A stretch of DNA of 64,000 nt from Clostridiales bacterium (GCA_902812875.1 CADDZV010000004.1:1-64000); one strand, 5' to 3'; positions 46,596 to 55,727 are shown, numbered from the stretch's first letter. Program-made: numbers and translations. The notes: generated by a model from the letters alone, not told the origin.

Positions 46596-46655
46596 CTCGT
46601 CCTACCTCCATGCCGCCGGCCCAGGCGGTCGTCCGCCTTCGCCCGGCTCTGGTGA

Positions 46656-47162
46656 TCAAGCCTTGGCCGGTTTGTCGCTATCCGCCTCCGGCCTCCGCCC
46701 GCCGGTGATGTCGAAATTCGGCGGGGCAAACAGGAAAATGCCGCCCCCTAGAACCTGGGTTGTCCCCCCGAGGGCATAGGCGACCCCGGACATGAAATCC
46801 ACGATACGCCGGGCGATTTCTTTCTCGCACCGTTCAAAATTCAACACCACCGGGCGCCTCGCTACCAGGTTGTCCGCAAACACCTGGACCTCTTCGAAAG
46901 ACTGCGGTTCCAGCACCAGGATGTGCACACGGTCAGACCCTGGGAACGAGACGACGTTGCCGCGGTTGCGCTCCACCGGCGGCCGTGCCTGGCGATGCTC
47001 GTAGACCCTTCCCCCCAGTGCAGACGCGTCCGCGTTCGGCCGGGCCGGGCCCCAGATGTCGGGGTCTTGCGCCGGCGGCTCTGGTACAGGTGGCTCGGCC
47101 TCCGGAATCTCTTCGCGCTCAAACCCCAACGCACTGAGGACTTTCTCCCACAGGGATGCCAT
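46656..47162 (-). CDS. sepF: SepF cell-division protein
   Basis: The 168-residue protein anchors and arranges FtsZ filaments. It has an N-terminal amphipathic membrane helix (ASLWEKVLSALGF), an acidic/proline-rich linker, and the SepF core from about residue 75: VHILVLEPQSFEEVQVFADNL, RRPVVLNFE and LGGGIFLFAPPNFDI. The ATG at 47162 has GGGAGG upstream. It lies directly after ylmE. Confidence 0.95.
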   Translation of the reverse strand: MASLWEKVLSALGFEREEIPEAEPPVPEPPAQDPDIWGPARPNADASALGGRVYEHRQARPPVERNRGNVVSFPGSDRVHILVLEPQSFEEVQVFADNLVARRPVVLNFERCEKEIARRIVDFMSGVAYALGGTTQVLGGGIFLFAPPNFDITGGRRPEADSDKPAKA

Positions 47163-47169
47163 GGCTATT

Positions 47170-47862
47170 TTACCTCCCTGCCCGAGGGCCAAATATGGCT
47201 GTGCCGATACGGACCATGGTAGCCCCCTCTTCGATTGCCACCACGTAGTCCGCACTCATACCCATGGACAATATTCGTGCCGGAGCGTGCGGAAATCCAC
47301 AGCTTTCGATTTCGGCTTGCAACGCTCGCATCCGCCGGAAAAACGGCCGCGACGATTCCGGGTCGGGACCGGCCGGAGGCACCGCCATCAGGCCTTCCAC
47401 TCTGAGATGAGGAAACTCCCTTAACCCTTCGACAAACGACACCGCCGCGGCCGGATCTACCCCGCCCTTGGTGCTTTCCATTCCGATGTTGACCTCGACC
47501 AAGACCGGCAGTACAAGGCCGCGAGCAGAAGCCTCCCGTTCGATGGCGGCGGCGATGTCCAAAGAATCGACCGACTGGATGACATCGAAAAGGGACACCG
47601 CCGCCTTGACCTTGTTCCGCTGCAGCCGCCCAATCATGTGCCAATGGACGTCGAGGTCGCCGAGCTCCCTTTTTTTGTCCGCAGCCTCCTGTACTCTATT
47701 CTCACCGATGTCGCGAATGCCTGCTGCCACGGCCGCCCGCACGAGCTCCGGGGGTTGGGTCTTTGTGGCAGCCACGACTACAACACGCCGCCCCCGGGCG
47801 GCATCCTGCACCTGATCCAGCACCAGGATCACATTGCGTCTTACGGCCTCTTCCGCGTCCAT
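47170..47862 (-). CDS. ylmE: YggS/YlmE-family PLP homeostasis protein
   Basis: The 230-residue PLP-binding TIM-barrel protein has the cofactor Lys in VVAATKTQ, then IGENRVQEA, HMIGRLQRNK, VNIGMESTKGG and SMGMSADY. Such proteins control free PLP pools and amino acid balance and have no known catalytic turnover. It lies between the HlyD-like gene (4 bp) and sepF (7 bp). Confidence 0.94.
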   Translation of the reverse strand: MDAEEAVRRNVILVLDQVQDAARGRRVVVVAATKTQPPELVRAAVAAGIRDIGENRVQEAADKKRELGDLDVHWHMIGRLQRNKVKAAVSLFDVIQSVDSLDIAAAIEREASARGLVLPVLVEVNIGMESTKGGVDPAAAVSFVEGLREFPHLRVEGLMAVPPAGPDPESSRPFFRRMRALQAEIESCGFPHAPARILSMGMSADYVVAIEEGATMVRIGTAIFGPRAGR

Positions 47863-47866
47863 GCTG

Positions 47867-49114
47867 CTAGGGTAACACCATCCCGTCATAAACGAGACTG
47901 GGAGTCATGATCACCACTGCCCCGTCTGCCAGCCCGCTCACGGCCGCAAGACCTTGGGCACTACCAAGGATTTGCACGGCCACCCACCTTACCCGGTTTT
48001 TCTCCAACACATACACGCCATCCTGCCCCGCCCGCATACGCAAAGCACTCGCCGGCACGACTAAACCCCGATACCGCGCCATGACCAGACTCAACGGCAG
48101 GTTGCGCCCGCCTAGATCCGCCCCTGACCACCCGGGCACCGCCAGCACCAACCGTGTACCGCTCGAAAGGCTACTGACACTGTACACAGTGGCATCGAGG
48201 AGGGGACCGCCGGCGGGCCGCCACTGCACACTGTCGCCGGCGTGAAGCCCCGCGGACGGCAGAACAGGGGCATCGATGACCAGATAACCGATCGTGCTGT
48301 TGATAATTTTGAAAAGTGGTTGTCCGGCCTGGACACTGTCCCCGTCGGCTACCACCGACGCCGCTTTGGACGTGGGGAGTGGTTGGCTTAGGTACGCCAG
48401 TCCTGCGGGGGTGAGCGTGTCCTCGAGCCCGTCCAGGTGATACGACAAGAAGCCCGCAGCCGGAGATGTGAGGGTGACAACGCCCCTGTTGTACAAAGAC
48501 TGCATGGCGGTGCGCGCGGCTTCGAGCTCAGAAAGCCGCGTCTGGCTGGCCTGCCACTGCAGCTCCGCGGCGCTCAGATTGGCCTGGGCCCGGACCACGT
48601 CTTTTTCTGCCCTCTCGATCGACCGCTCATCCGACCGCCGTGCGGCGCCGGCGAGCCGGTCGAGGGCGCTCCGGAGGTCGTTCTCGGCTTTTTGCAGGCT
48701 CGCAGCGAGGGTTTGGCTTTGCGTGGCCTGGTCGGACTGCACCCGCTCGATTTCGCTTTCGATCGCGGACAGCTGTTGCCCAGCGTCGCTGAGGAGCTTC
48801 TGGTTCTCTATCCGCACGATCGGCTGGCCCACGCGCACCATCGTACCGTCATTCGCGAGCCATCTGACCACGCCGCTCGCGGGGGCCACAACCACCTGCT
48901 CGTCGCGCACGATCGTGGCCGTGACGCTCACTGTGTTTTCGATCGTACCTACATGGGCGATCGTAGTGTGCATGAAGGCGGCCGCGAGCTCCGACCGGCC
49001 CCAGGTGGCCAGTTGCCATGCCGCAAAGCCAAGCACCGCCAAAATCGCGGGCAAAACCAGCCACCGCCGGCCGTATCTGCGCGCGGCTGGCGGTCGTCTA
49101 CGTTGCTGCTTCAT
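47867..49114 (-). CDS. HlyD-like membrane fusion protein
   Basis: The 415-residue protein has an N-terminal anchor helix (about residues 18-36) after a very basic start, then two lipoyl-like halves (VVVAPASGVVRWLANDGTMVRVGQPIVRIEN and VVTLTSPAAGFLSYHLDG) split by a long coiled-coil hairpin (about 105-205). A beta-barrel/peptidoglycan-contacting end follows. It resembles HlyD/MacA adaptors, but no ABC or MFS partner is adjacent. Its place between pgeF and ylmE in the division cluster suggests a wall- or septum-related role in Gram-positive-type clostridia. Confidence 0.85.
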   Translation of the reverse strand: MKQQRRRPPAARRYGRRWLVLPAILAVLGFAAWQLATWGRSELAAAFMHTTIAHVGTIENTVSVTATIVRDEQVVVAPASGVVRWLANDGTMVRVGQPIVRIENQKLLSDAGQQLSAIESEIERVQSDQATQSQTLAASLQKAENDLRSALDRLAGAARRSDERSIERAEKDVVRAQANLSAAELQWQASQTRLSELEAARTAMQSLYNRGVVTLTSPAAGFLSYHLDGLEDTLTPAGLAYLSQPLPTSKAASVVADGDSVQAGQPLFKIINSTIGYLVIDAPVLPSAGLHAGDSVQWRPAGGPLLDATVYSVSSLSSGTRLVLAVPGWSGADLGGRNLPLSLVMARYRGLVVPASALRMRAGQDGVYVLEKNRVRWVAVQILGSAQGLAAVSGLADGAVVIMTPSLVYDGMVLP

Positions 49115-49120
49115 GAATAC

Positions 49121-49954
49121 TTATATTCCGGCTGCGATCAGGCCTACCTGCCGGCCGGTGTGGCCGCCGCTATACCGGTGCGAGTAGAAAACATCTGGGT
49201 GGCAGTGTGTACAGAGACCGGCCGTGAATATCGCCGCTGCCGGCAGCCCCGCCGAGACCAGCCAGGCCTGATTGAGACCCCACAGATCCATGAGGTAATG
49301 GCCAGGGCCGTGCGGCTGGAAGTAGCGCTCCCAGCCCGACAGGCCTGCCATGGCCATGGCTTGGTGCACCGGCTCGTCTACCTCGTAGCACTGCGGCCCG
49401 ATGGCGGGACCGATGCCGGCAATGAGGTTTTGCGGGGGAATGTCAAGGGTGCTGCTGATCGCCCGCACAGCCCGGGCGGCAATGCCCATGGTGGTACCGC
49501 GCCAGCCTGCGTGCACAAGGCCTACCACCCTGCCCTGGCGGTCAGCCAAATAGACCGGTACACAGTCGGCCGTGTATATGCTGAGCGGCACACCGGGGAG
49601 GTCGGTGGCCAGCCCGTCCACCCCGGGCACCACGCTCGTACTACTGGCTTGGCCGGCCAGCACCACGGCGATTTTGTCCTGGTGTACCTGTTCGGCCCCC
49701 ACCCACGGCAACGGCATACCGGCGGCGGAAGCGAGCCGCCGCCGGTTTTCCTCGATGTTAGCCGGGTCATCGCCGGTGCCATGTTTTAGGTTGAGTGAGC
49801 TTAGCGGACCAGGGCTGACGCCGCCCTGCCTGGCCGAGAATATGGCCCGCACGCCAGCGATTTCGGAAAATACTACCAGGCACAGGTAGCGGATACCATC
49901 GTTATGTTCCCAGCGCCAGCCCTCCCCGGGCTGTGGCCCCAAATTTGCTGCCAT
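49121..49954 (-). CDS. pgeF: PgeF/YlmD multicopper-oxidase-like purine nucleoside phosphorylase family
   Basis: The 277-residue protein belongs to the DUF152/laccase-domain family. Zinc-site motifs are QVHQD, TADCVPVYL, LVHAGWRGT and the end LCTHCHPDVFYSHRYSGG. Family members act as purine nucleoside phosphorylases/deaminases, and E. coli YfiH was linked to removing misincorporated residues from peptidoglycan precursors. It is the first gene of the ylm cluster here, 48 bp after nrdJ. Confidence 0.9.
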   Translation of the reverse strand: MAANLGPQPGEGWRWEHNDGIRYLCLVVFSEIAGVRAIFSARQGGVSPGPLSSLNLKHGTGDDPANIEENRRRLASAAGMPLPWVGAEQVHQDKIAVVLAGQASSTSVVPGVDGLATDLPGVPLSIYTADCVPVYLADRQGRVVGLVHAGWRGTTMGIAARAVRAISSTLDIPPQNLIAGIGPAIGPQCYEVDEPVHQAMAMAGLSGWERYFQPHGPGHYLMDLWGLNQAWLVSAGLPAAAIFTAGLCTHCHPDVFYSHRYSGGHTGRQVGLIAAGI

Positions 49955-50002
49955 GCCGCTTCACCCCCCGCGCCGGCACATCACATGACTATGCCCTATC
50001 TT

Positions 50003-52513
50003 TCAGCAGGTTGAGGCCCCGCAGGATGTGCAACGCCAGCAGCCGCTTTCGGGAATGAGCGTGTTGTTACCGCAACGTGTGCACGTCAATGCCCCGGCAA
50101 GCTTCGTGAGGGCCCGCTCCACCGCGTCGGAGCGGTGTTCATGCGAGTGCTCTCCACGCACAAAGAATAACGGTGTGTCCGCGACCGAAGCGGTCGTCTC
50201 CGCCGGGCCGGACGCCGGCGGGTCCACCACCGTACTGACGCTGGCCTCGCCATCACCGTTGTCCCCGGCGATCTTGTCCAGGTAGCGGATGAGCGCCTTG
50301 CCGAGGGCATCAGCCACCGACAGCACCTGGTCCGGACCGACTCCCATGACCGTGCGGCCGCCAATTCCGACCAGTTGCTCCGCCAGCACGTACGGATCGA
50401 TGCCGGCCCGCAGGCCGTTCGAGAGCAGCCGGCAGGTGGCCTCCAGCATCGCCAGCATGTCGGACCCGCCGCGTCCCAGGGTGGCGAACACCTGCACCGG
50501 ATGGCCGCCGAGCCGGTCGATGTGCAGATGCAACGTGCCGAAGGGCGTCTCCACGCGGAGGTAGTCTGCCACCAGGTGCTCCGGTAGCGGTACCGGCCGC
50601 AGGTGCCCCCATGCCGCCGCCGGCAGACTGGCGGCTTTTTCTTCCTTCTTCTCCTGCGTGCCGGCATTTAGCGGCTGCCATTCGTGCGAGCCGTCCACGT
50701 ATACCGTGATACCTTTGCACCCTTTCTCGTACGCGTATACGTAGGCCTGCTCGACGTCGTCCACGGTGGCCGTCCGCGGCATGTTGATGGTCTTGCTGAC
50801 GGCCGCGTCAACGTATTTCTGGAAGGCGGCCTGAATGCGGATGTGCCAGCGCCAGTCGATCTCGTTGGCCGTACGGAAAAGCCGCTGGACGTCGGCAGGG
50901 ACACCCGGCACGCCTTGGCACGAGCCGGTTTCGCAAATGCGGTCGACGAGCTCGTCGGAATAGAACCCGCGCTTCCGGGCAATCTCCTCGAAAAGCCGGT
51001 TGACAAATGGCAAAACCGCACCGTCGACTGTCTTGCGACGGTAGGCCACCGCAAAAAGCGGTTCCACCCCGCCGGCGGACACTCCCATGATGATGCCGGT
51101 AGCACCCGTGGGAGCCACGGTGGTGACCGCCGCGTTCCGCATCGGCGGCAGGCCTTTTTGGTCGTACACGGAGCCCGGGAAGTTCGGAAAGGGGCCACGT
51201 TCTACGGCGAGCTGGCGGGAGGCGTTCACCGCTTCTTCGTAGATGAATTTCATGACCTTTTCGGCGAGGGCTTCGCCCTCCTCCGAGTCGTACGGGATTC
51301 CCAGGCGAGTGGCCATGCCCCAGAAATCCGCAATGCCAAGTCCGATCTTGCGGTTCCCCGTGGCCATCTTGCGGTAAATCTCAAAGGGGTAGTGGTTGCG
51401 GCCCACCACGTTGTCCAAAAACCGCACCGCCAGATGCACGACCGCCCGCAGCCGTTCCCAGTTGATCTGGTAACCGCCGGCGCCCGGCTCTACAAAGTGG
51501 GCCAGGTTGATGGCACCCAGGGTACAGCACTCGCCGTCCAACAGCGGCTGCTCGCCGCACGGGTTTGTACTTTCGAACGACCCAACATGCGGCGTGGGGT
51601 TGTGGTCATTCATGGTATCCAGGAACACCATGCCGGGATCGGCGTAACGATGAGCGTTTTCCGCGATCCTCCGCATGACCTGGCGGGCATCCAGCTCTCC
51701 CACCGCCTCGCCGGTGCGCGGGTTGATCAGGGCGTATTTCTTGCCCTCCTTATACGCCTGCATGAACGCATGCGTGGCTCCGACCGAGATGTTGAAATTG
51801 TTCAGCCGCTCGTCTGGGTTTTTCTCCAGGTTTTTGGCATCGATGAATTCCAGGATGTCCGGGTGGTCGACCCGCAAGATACCCATGTTGGCGCCGCGCC
51901 GCGTGCCGCCCTGTTTCACCGCCTCGGTGGCCCGGTTGTAAACCCGCATGAAGCTCACCGGGCCGCTCGCACTGCCACCAGTGGTGCGCACAAGGTCACC
52001 CTTTGGGCGCAGGCGCGAAAAGCTGAAACCAGTGCCGCCACCAGACTGCTGGATGATGGCCGCTTCCGCCATGACACCAAAGATGCTCCGCATGTCGTCA
52101 TCGGGTACCCGCACGTAGCAGGCCGCGTAGTTGAGCCCGTTGCCGGTGCCCGCGTTTTGCAGGGTGGGCGTATTGAAAGAAAAATCACGGCGTACCAGGT
52201 ACTCGTACATTTGCTCCGCCCGCGCCCTGGCCAGCTCCTCCGGTGCACCCATCTCCAGGTCATAAACGGCCAAGTCGGTGACCACGCGCCAGCACATGTC
52301 CTCCGGCGATTCCGTGGTGCCGTCTCGCTTCACCTTCAGGTAGCCCTTGTTGAGGACGTGCATGGCGTTCTCGTCCCAGTCGCCTTTCAGGGCCGGTCTT
52401 GTCCACTTTTCGACCACGGCTTCGAACCGGCTTTCCGGTTGACGGTCCTCATAGCCAAGACCGTACTCGTCTCCGAATCCTTCGTCCCTGTTTTTGCCCT
52501 TCCCCTTGGCCAC
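50003..52513 (-). CDS. nrdJ: Adenosylcobalamin-dependent ribonucleotide reductase (class II)
   Basis: The 836-residue enzyme reduces ribonucleotides using coenzyme B12 and does not need oxygen. Conserved features are FNTPTLQNAG, NYAACYVRVPD, QQSGGGTGFSFSRLRP, the radical-site NPCGEQPLL, the late PTGATGIIMG, and a C-terminal zinc ribbon (CTRCGNN and CWRCTSCG) that can shuttle electrons. The GTG at 52513 follows GGGGGAG. It is 13 bp after nrdR, whose product is its expected repressor. Confidence 0.95.
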   Translation of the reverse strand: MAKGKGKNRDEGFGDEYGLGYEDRQPESRFEAVVEKWTRPALKGDWDENAMHVLNKGYLKVKRDGTTESPEDMCWRVVTDLAVYDLEMGAPEELARARAEQMYEYLVRRDFSFNTPTLQNAGTGNGLNYAACYVRVPDDDMRSIFGVMAEAAIIQQSGGGTGFSFSRLRPKGDLVRTTGGSASGPVSFMRVYNRATEAVKQGGTRRGANMGILRVDHPDILEFIDAKNLEKNPDERLNNFNISVGATHAFMQAYKEGKKYALINPRTGEAVGELDARQVMRRIAENAHRYADPGMVFLDTMNDHNPTPHVGSFESTNPCGEQPLLDGECCTLGAINLAHFVEPGAGGYQINWERLRAVVHLAVRFLDNVVGRNHYPFEIYRKMATGNRKIGLGIADFWGMATRLGIPYDSEEGEALAEKVMKFIYEEAVNASRQLAVERGPFPNFPGSVYDQKGLPPMRNAAVTTVAPTGATGIIMGVSAGGVEPLFAVAYRRKTVDGAVLPFVNRLFEEIARKRGFYSDELVDRICETGSCQGVPGVPADVQRLFRTANEIDWRWHIRIQAAFQKYVDAAVSKTINMPRTATVDDVEQAYVYAYEKGCKGITVYVDGSHEWQPLNAGTQEKKEEKAASLPAAAWGHLRPVPLPEHLVADYLRVETPFGTLHLHIDRLGGHPVQVFATLGRGGSDMLAMLEATCRLLSNGLRAGIDPYVLAEQLVGIGGRTVMGVGPDQVLSVADALGKALIRYLDKIAGDNGDGEASVSTVVDPPASGPAETTASVADTPLFFVRGEHSHEHRSDAVERALTKLAGALTCTRCGNNTLIPESGCWRCTSCGASTC

Positions 52514-52526
52514 GTTCGGTCTCCCC

Positions 52527-52988
52527 CTATCTGTTTTTTTCTTTTAGCAGGTGCTCCAGCTCTTCCTGGAACCGTTCCACGTCAGCAAACTCACGGTAAA
52601 CGGAGGCGAAACGGACAAATGCCACCTGGTCAAGTTTTTTCAGTTCCTCCATGACCAGCTCACCGATGGCCTGGGAGGTCACCTCGACCTCGTACTCGTT
52701 CCGCAACCGGCGTTCGATGTCGCGCGTGATGAGGTCGAGCTTCCCGGCTGGCACCGGCCGCTTTTCACACGCCTTCGCCATGCCTGCCCGGATCTTGGCC
52801 GGGTCGAAAAGTTCCCGCCGCCCGTCTTTTTTCACGACGTAGAGCGGGGCCTCTTCCACCTTTTCGTACGTGGTGAAACGCTCCCCGCACGAAAGACACT
52901 CGCGCCGGCGACGGATGGCAGTCCCCTCATCAGTGGGACGGGAATCTAGGACCCGGCTTTCTGGGTAGTGGCAGTATGGACACCGCAT
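52527..52988 (-). CDS. nrdR: NrdR ribonucleotide reductase transcriptional repressor
   Basis: The 153-residue repressor has an N-terminal zinc ribbon ([23 protein letters not shown]) and an ATP-cone domain ([20 protein letters not shown]) that senses dATP/ATP. It binds tandem NrdR boxes. The ATG at 52988 gives the family length. Candidate boxes lie in its own 134-bp leader, and nrdJ is directly downstream, so it should regulate both genes. Confidence 0.96.
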   Translation of the reverse strand: MRCPYCHYPESRVLDSRPTDEGTAIRRRRECLSCGERFTTYEKVEEAPLYVVKKDGRRELFDPAKIRAGMAKACEKRPVPAGKLDLITRDIERRLRNEYEVEVTSQAIGELVMEELKKLDQVAFVRFASVYREFADVERFQEELEHLLKEKNR

Positions 52989-53003
52989 GGCTCGTCCCTT
53001 CGG

Positions 53004-53052
53004 CACCTACATATTGGTGATCAACTACGCAAATCCATACGACATGTAGTGG
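53004..53052 (-). promoter_or_regulatory. Candidate pair of NrdR boxes upstream of nrdR-nrdJ
   Basis: Two imperfect palindromes on the minus strand, CCACTACATGTCGTAT (53052-53037) and CACCAATATGTAGGTG (53019-53004), resemble the NrdR box consensus ACACWATATMTTGTGT. The centres are 33 bp apart, about three helical turns. The first matches about 11 of 16 positions; the second is weaker but palindromic. Confidence 0.4.
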
Positions 53053-53122
53053 CCAAATCCTTCTTTGACGCAGAAAACACAGGCCGGAAAGTCGCGGTTC
53101 CAAGAGGGAGGCTGGGCACCAT

Positions 53123-53365
53123 TCAGCCGCCGGTACCCGGGAAGTCCACCAAGATGACGTCATGGCCGATTTTACGGATTTGGCTCCACGGGATGACGAG
53201 CTCGCCCTCGCGGGTAAACATGCCAGCCAGCCGCGAACGTCCAGGGACGACGATGGCGGTAATGCGCCCGTCCGGAAGCGAAATTTCAAAGTCCGTGGCG
53301 GTACCCAGCCGGCGGCCGTCAGACTGGTTTATGACATCACGCGTTCTCAATTCGGAAAACCGCAT
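53123..53365 (-). CDS. ymxH: YlmC/YmxH sporulation-associated PRC-barrel protein
   Basis: The 80-residue PRC-barrel protein of the YlmC/YmxH family is restricted to spore formers. It begins MRFSELRTRDVINQSDGRRLG and contains VPGRSRLAGMFTREGELVIPWSQIRKIGHDVILVD. The exact function is unknown. The ATG at 53365 follows GGGGGAG. It follows spoIIR after 52 bp. Confidence 0.92.
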   Translation of the reverse strand: MRFSELRTRDVINQSDGRRLGTATDFEISLPDGRITAIVVPGRSRLAGMFTREGELVIPWSQIRKIGHDVILVDFPGTGG

Positions 53366-53417
53366 AATGCTCCCCCGGGACCTATATATGACCAGGGGCA
53401 TCCTCATACTACCCAAA

Positions 53418-54122
53418 TTACTGCCGGCGGGCGTGCTCCTCCAGACCCAGAAGCCAAGAACGCCAGCCCGGGAAAACGCTGCCGTGGCTCTTCAGCCAGT
53501 CCAGGATGGCCAGCCGCACGTGCACAGGGGTTTTCTCCCACAGTTCCTTTTGCGATTGCGGGTTTCCCGGCTGACCGGGACCCATGCCTACTTGCCACAT
53601 CGCCATGAGGGCAGCCGGCGGCGGCGCGTCCGCCACGGTAAGGTCGTTCAGGCACAGCGGTGGGAACACGACACACCACCAGTTGTGACCCTGCCCTTTC
53701 CCGAGCACTATCTTCAGGCTATACCGTTCGCCAGTGCTCTCCCGCCAGCCCTGGAAAAAGTCTGGGTCCGGCGCGAAAATCACCGAAGCATGGTAGCCGG
53801 CCTGAGCCTGGACCAGCACCCGCTCGGCCAGCGCGGTCAGGTATTGCCTGGTTTGGGCACTGGCAAGGCCTTGCGGGCTTTGTGCCTGCAACGACAAACT
53901 GCCGGCCGCCGCCAGGACAGCATCGCGCACGCGCAGCTTTACCGCCTGGTCAAATGTGCTGTCGCTATTGGCCACCACCCGCAGGACCACCAGCTGGTTA
54001 CCTTGGCCAGCCTGCCAGGTGGCCTCCGCCCGGCTGGCGTGCATGCGGCCCAGAATCACGCCGGCCAATACGAGCACCGCGATCGTGCCAAATACTTGTC
54101 CCAGTTGCCTTTTCCCCGCCAT
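53418..54122 (-). CDS. spoIIR: SpoIIR, forespore signal for pro-sigma-E processing
   Basis: The 234-residue secreted protein has an N-terminal signal/anchor (IAVLVLAGVILG) and the SpoIIR core: LRVVANSDSTFDQAVKLRVRDAVL and GKGQGHNWWCVVFPPLCL. Made under sigma-F in the forespore, it activates SpoIIGA in the septum, which cleaves pro-sigma-E in the mother cell. It directly follows sigG (11 bp), so the candidate sigma-F promoter before sigG could drive both. Confidence 0.95.
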   Translation of the reverse strand: MAGKRQLGQVFGTIAVLVLAGVILGRMHASRAEATWQAGQGNQLVVLRVVANSDSTFDQAVKLRVRDAVLAAAGSLSLQAQSPQGLASAQTRQYLTALAERVLVQAQAGYHASVIFAPDPDFFQGWRESTGERYSLKIVLGKGQGHNWWCVVFPPLCLNDLTVADAPPPAALMAMWQVGMGPGQPGNPQSQKELWEKTPVHVRLAILDWLKSHGSVFPGWRSWLLGLEEHARRQ

Positions 54123-54133
54123 GACGTTCCTCC

Positions 54134-54907
54134 CTAGACGAACTTGCGCATCCGGTGGAGGGCAGCCTTCTCCAGGCGTGACACCTGCGCCTGGGAGATA
54201 CCGATCTCCTCGGCTACCTCCATCTGTGTTTTACCCTCGAAAAACCGCAGCTGCAGGATGGTCCTTTCCCGCTCGGACAGCCTGGCCATGGCCTCCTTGA
54301 TGGCAACGCCCTCGAGCCAGTTGCTGTCGAGGTTTTTCTCGTCCTTGATCTGGTCCATGACGTACAGGGGGTCACCGCCGTCGTGATAAATGGGATCAAA
54401 CAGCGAGATCGGTTCCTGGATGGCTTCCATGGCGCTGACAATCTCTTCCCGGCTGATCCCGAGCTCGCTCGCGATCTCTTCCACCGTCGGGTCCCGTCCC
54501 ACCCGCGCGACCAGAGCGTCCCGCACCTGCAACGCCTTATAAGCCACGTCCCGCAGCGACCGGGATACACGGATGGGGTTGTTGTCACGGAGGTAACGCC
54601 GGATCTCGCCAATGATCATGGGCACGGCGTATGTGGAGAACCGCACGTTCTGGTCGAGGTCAAAATTGTCGATGGCCTTGATGAGCCCGATGCACCCGAC
54701 CTGAAACAGATCGTCCACGTATTCCCCGCGGTTGGTGAACCGTTGGATCACGGACAGGACAAGGCGGAGATTACCCTGCACCAGTTCTTCCCGCGCCTGG
54801 CGGTCGCCGGCCCGCACGCGCATGAAGAGCTCCCGCATGTGGGCATTGGACAGGACGTGCAGTCGCGAGGTGTCAACTCCACAGATTTCCACCTTGTTGG
54901 AAGCCAC
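54134..54907 (-). CDS. sigG: Sporulation sigma factor sigma-G
   Basis: The 257-residue late forespore sigma factor shows the diagnostic start SNKVEICGVDTSRL. Region 2 (NLRLVLSVIQRF, DDLFQVGCIGLIKAIDNFD, TYAVPMIIGEIRRYLRDN) and region 4 (FFEGKTQMEVAEEIGISQAQVSRLEK) are intact. GTG at 54907 was chosen because it aligns with the family start and has GGAGGG 11 bases upstream; TTG at 54916 is the alternative. It follows sigE by 103 bp, as in most spore formers. Confidence 0.95.
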   Translation of the reverse strand: MASNKVEICGVDTSRLHVLSNAHMRELFMRVRAGDRQAREELVQGNLRLVLSVIQRFTNRGEYVDDLFQVGCIGLIKAIDNFDLDQNVRFSTYAVPMIIGEIRRYLRDNNPIRVSRSLRDVAYKALQVRDALVARVGRDPTVEEIASELGISREEIVSAMEAIQEPISLFDPIYHDGGDPLYVMDQIKDEKNLDSNWLEGVAIKEAMARLSERERTILQLRFFEGKTQMEVAEEIGISQAQVSRLEKAALHRMRKFV

Positions 54908-54958
54908 CGCTACCAAACCCTCCGTGTGCTAATTTTACATGTTATAACTTTCTATACT

Positions 54959-54988
54959 AATTATGTCCAAGCGCACGGAGCTTTATAC
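54959..54988 (-). promoter_or_regulatory. Candidate sigma-F (sigma-F/G) promoter of sigG-spoIIR
   Basis: In the sigE-sigG gap the minus strand has GTATA (54988-54984), matching the sigma-F -35 GYWTA, then a 15-bp spacer and GGACATAATT (54968-54959), matching nine of ten positions of GGNRANAMTW. The region is unusually AT-rich for this genome. sigG is known to be sigma-F dependent in B. subtilis. Confidence 0.5.
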
Positions 54989-55010
54989 ATATCGCGGGGA
55001 AGGGCCGCTG

Positions 55011-55727
55011 TTATTGCATGGAAAGGATCTCGAACTTTAGCCTTTTTATTATGCGTTTTTCCAGGCGGGATATATACGACTGTGAAATGCCCATGTAATC
55101 GGCGACCTCTTTCTGGGTATGCTCAATGCCATCCCGCAAACCGAAGCGGAGTTCCATGATTTCGCGTTCGCGCTTGGGCAGTTTTGCCAGGGCGCGGTGC
55201 AACAGCGTGCGGTCTACCTCGTCCTCGATGTCCTTGTGCACGTTCGCATCCGACCGCAAAACATCCGAGAGCAACAGCTCGTTGCCGTCCCAGTCGGCAT
55301 TCAGAGGCTCGTAAAGCGAGACCTCCACGTGGCGGCGGGCGTGGCGGCGAAGGTACATGAGGATCTCGTTCTCGATGCACTTGGAGGCATAGGTAGCCAG
55401 TTTGATGCGTTTGGCCGGGTCGAAGGTGTTGACCGCCTTGATCAGCCCGATCGTGCCGATACTCACCAGGTCCTCCACCGGAACCCCGGCGTTCTCGAAT
55501 TTTTTCGCGATGTAAACCACAAGCCGCAGGTTGTGTTCGATCAAGGTACTGCGGACACCGACCTCGCCCCCTTGCAGGCGGACAAGCAGGCCCCCTTCTT
55601 CTTCGCTGGAAAGCGGCGGTGGCAGCGATTCAGACGAGCCCACATACCAGATAGCCGCGTCTTTCAGCCCCAACCAGTGTAAAAGGGCTTGCCACCACAA
55701 CCACACATGCCGGCGGAAAAAAGACAT
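55011..55727 (-). CDS. sigE: Pro-sigma-E, mother-cell sporulation sigma factor
   Basis: The 238-residue sigma factor precursor has an N-terminal membrane-associating prosequence ([22 protein letters not shown]) before the family sequence [17 protein letters not shown], where SpoIIGA cuts. Region 2 ([47 protein letters not shown]) and region 4 ([30 protein letters not shown]) are typical. ATG at 55727 has GAGGTGG upstream. It lies 40 bp after spoIIGA. Confidence 0.96.
   Translation of the reverse strand: MSFFRRHVWLWWQALLHWLGLKDAAIWYVGSSESLPPPLSSEEEGGLLVRLQGGEVGVRSTLIEHNLRLVVYIAKKFENAGVPVEDLVSIGTIGLIKAVNTFDPAKRIKLATYASKCIENEILMYLRRHARRHVEVSLYEPLNADWDGNELLLSDVLRSDANVHKDIEDEVDRTLLHRALAKLPKREREIMELRFGLRDGIEHTQKEVADYMGISQSYISRLEKRIIKRLKFEILSMQ

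Noticed and set aside
48437-49789. A 450-codon plus-strand open frame opposite the HlyD-like and pgeF genes.
   Set aside because: It spans two convincing genes on the other strand and shows no conserved motif or ribosome binding site of note.
50684-52654. A 656-codon open frame on the plus strand opposite nrdJ/nrdR.
   Set aside because: It is antisense to a fully conserved enzyme, has no recognisable domain, and such open antisense frames are expected in GC-rich DNA.
52968-54137. A 389-codon plus-strand frame over ymxH and spoIIR.
   Set aside because: Antisense shadow of two sporulation genes with clear motifs.
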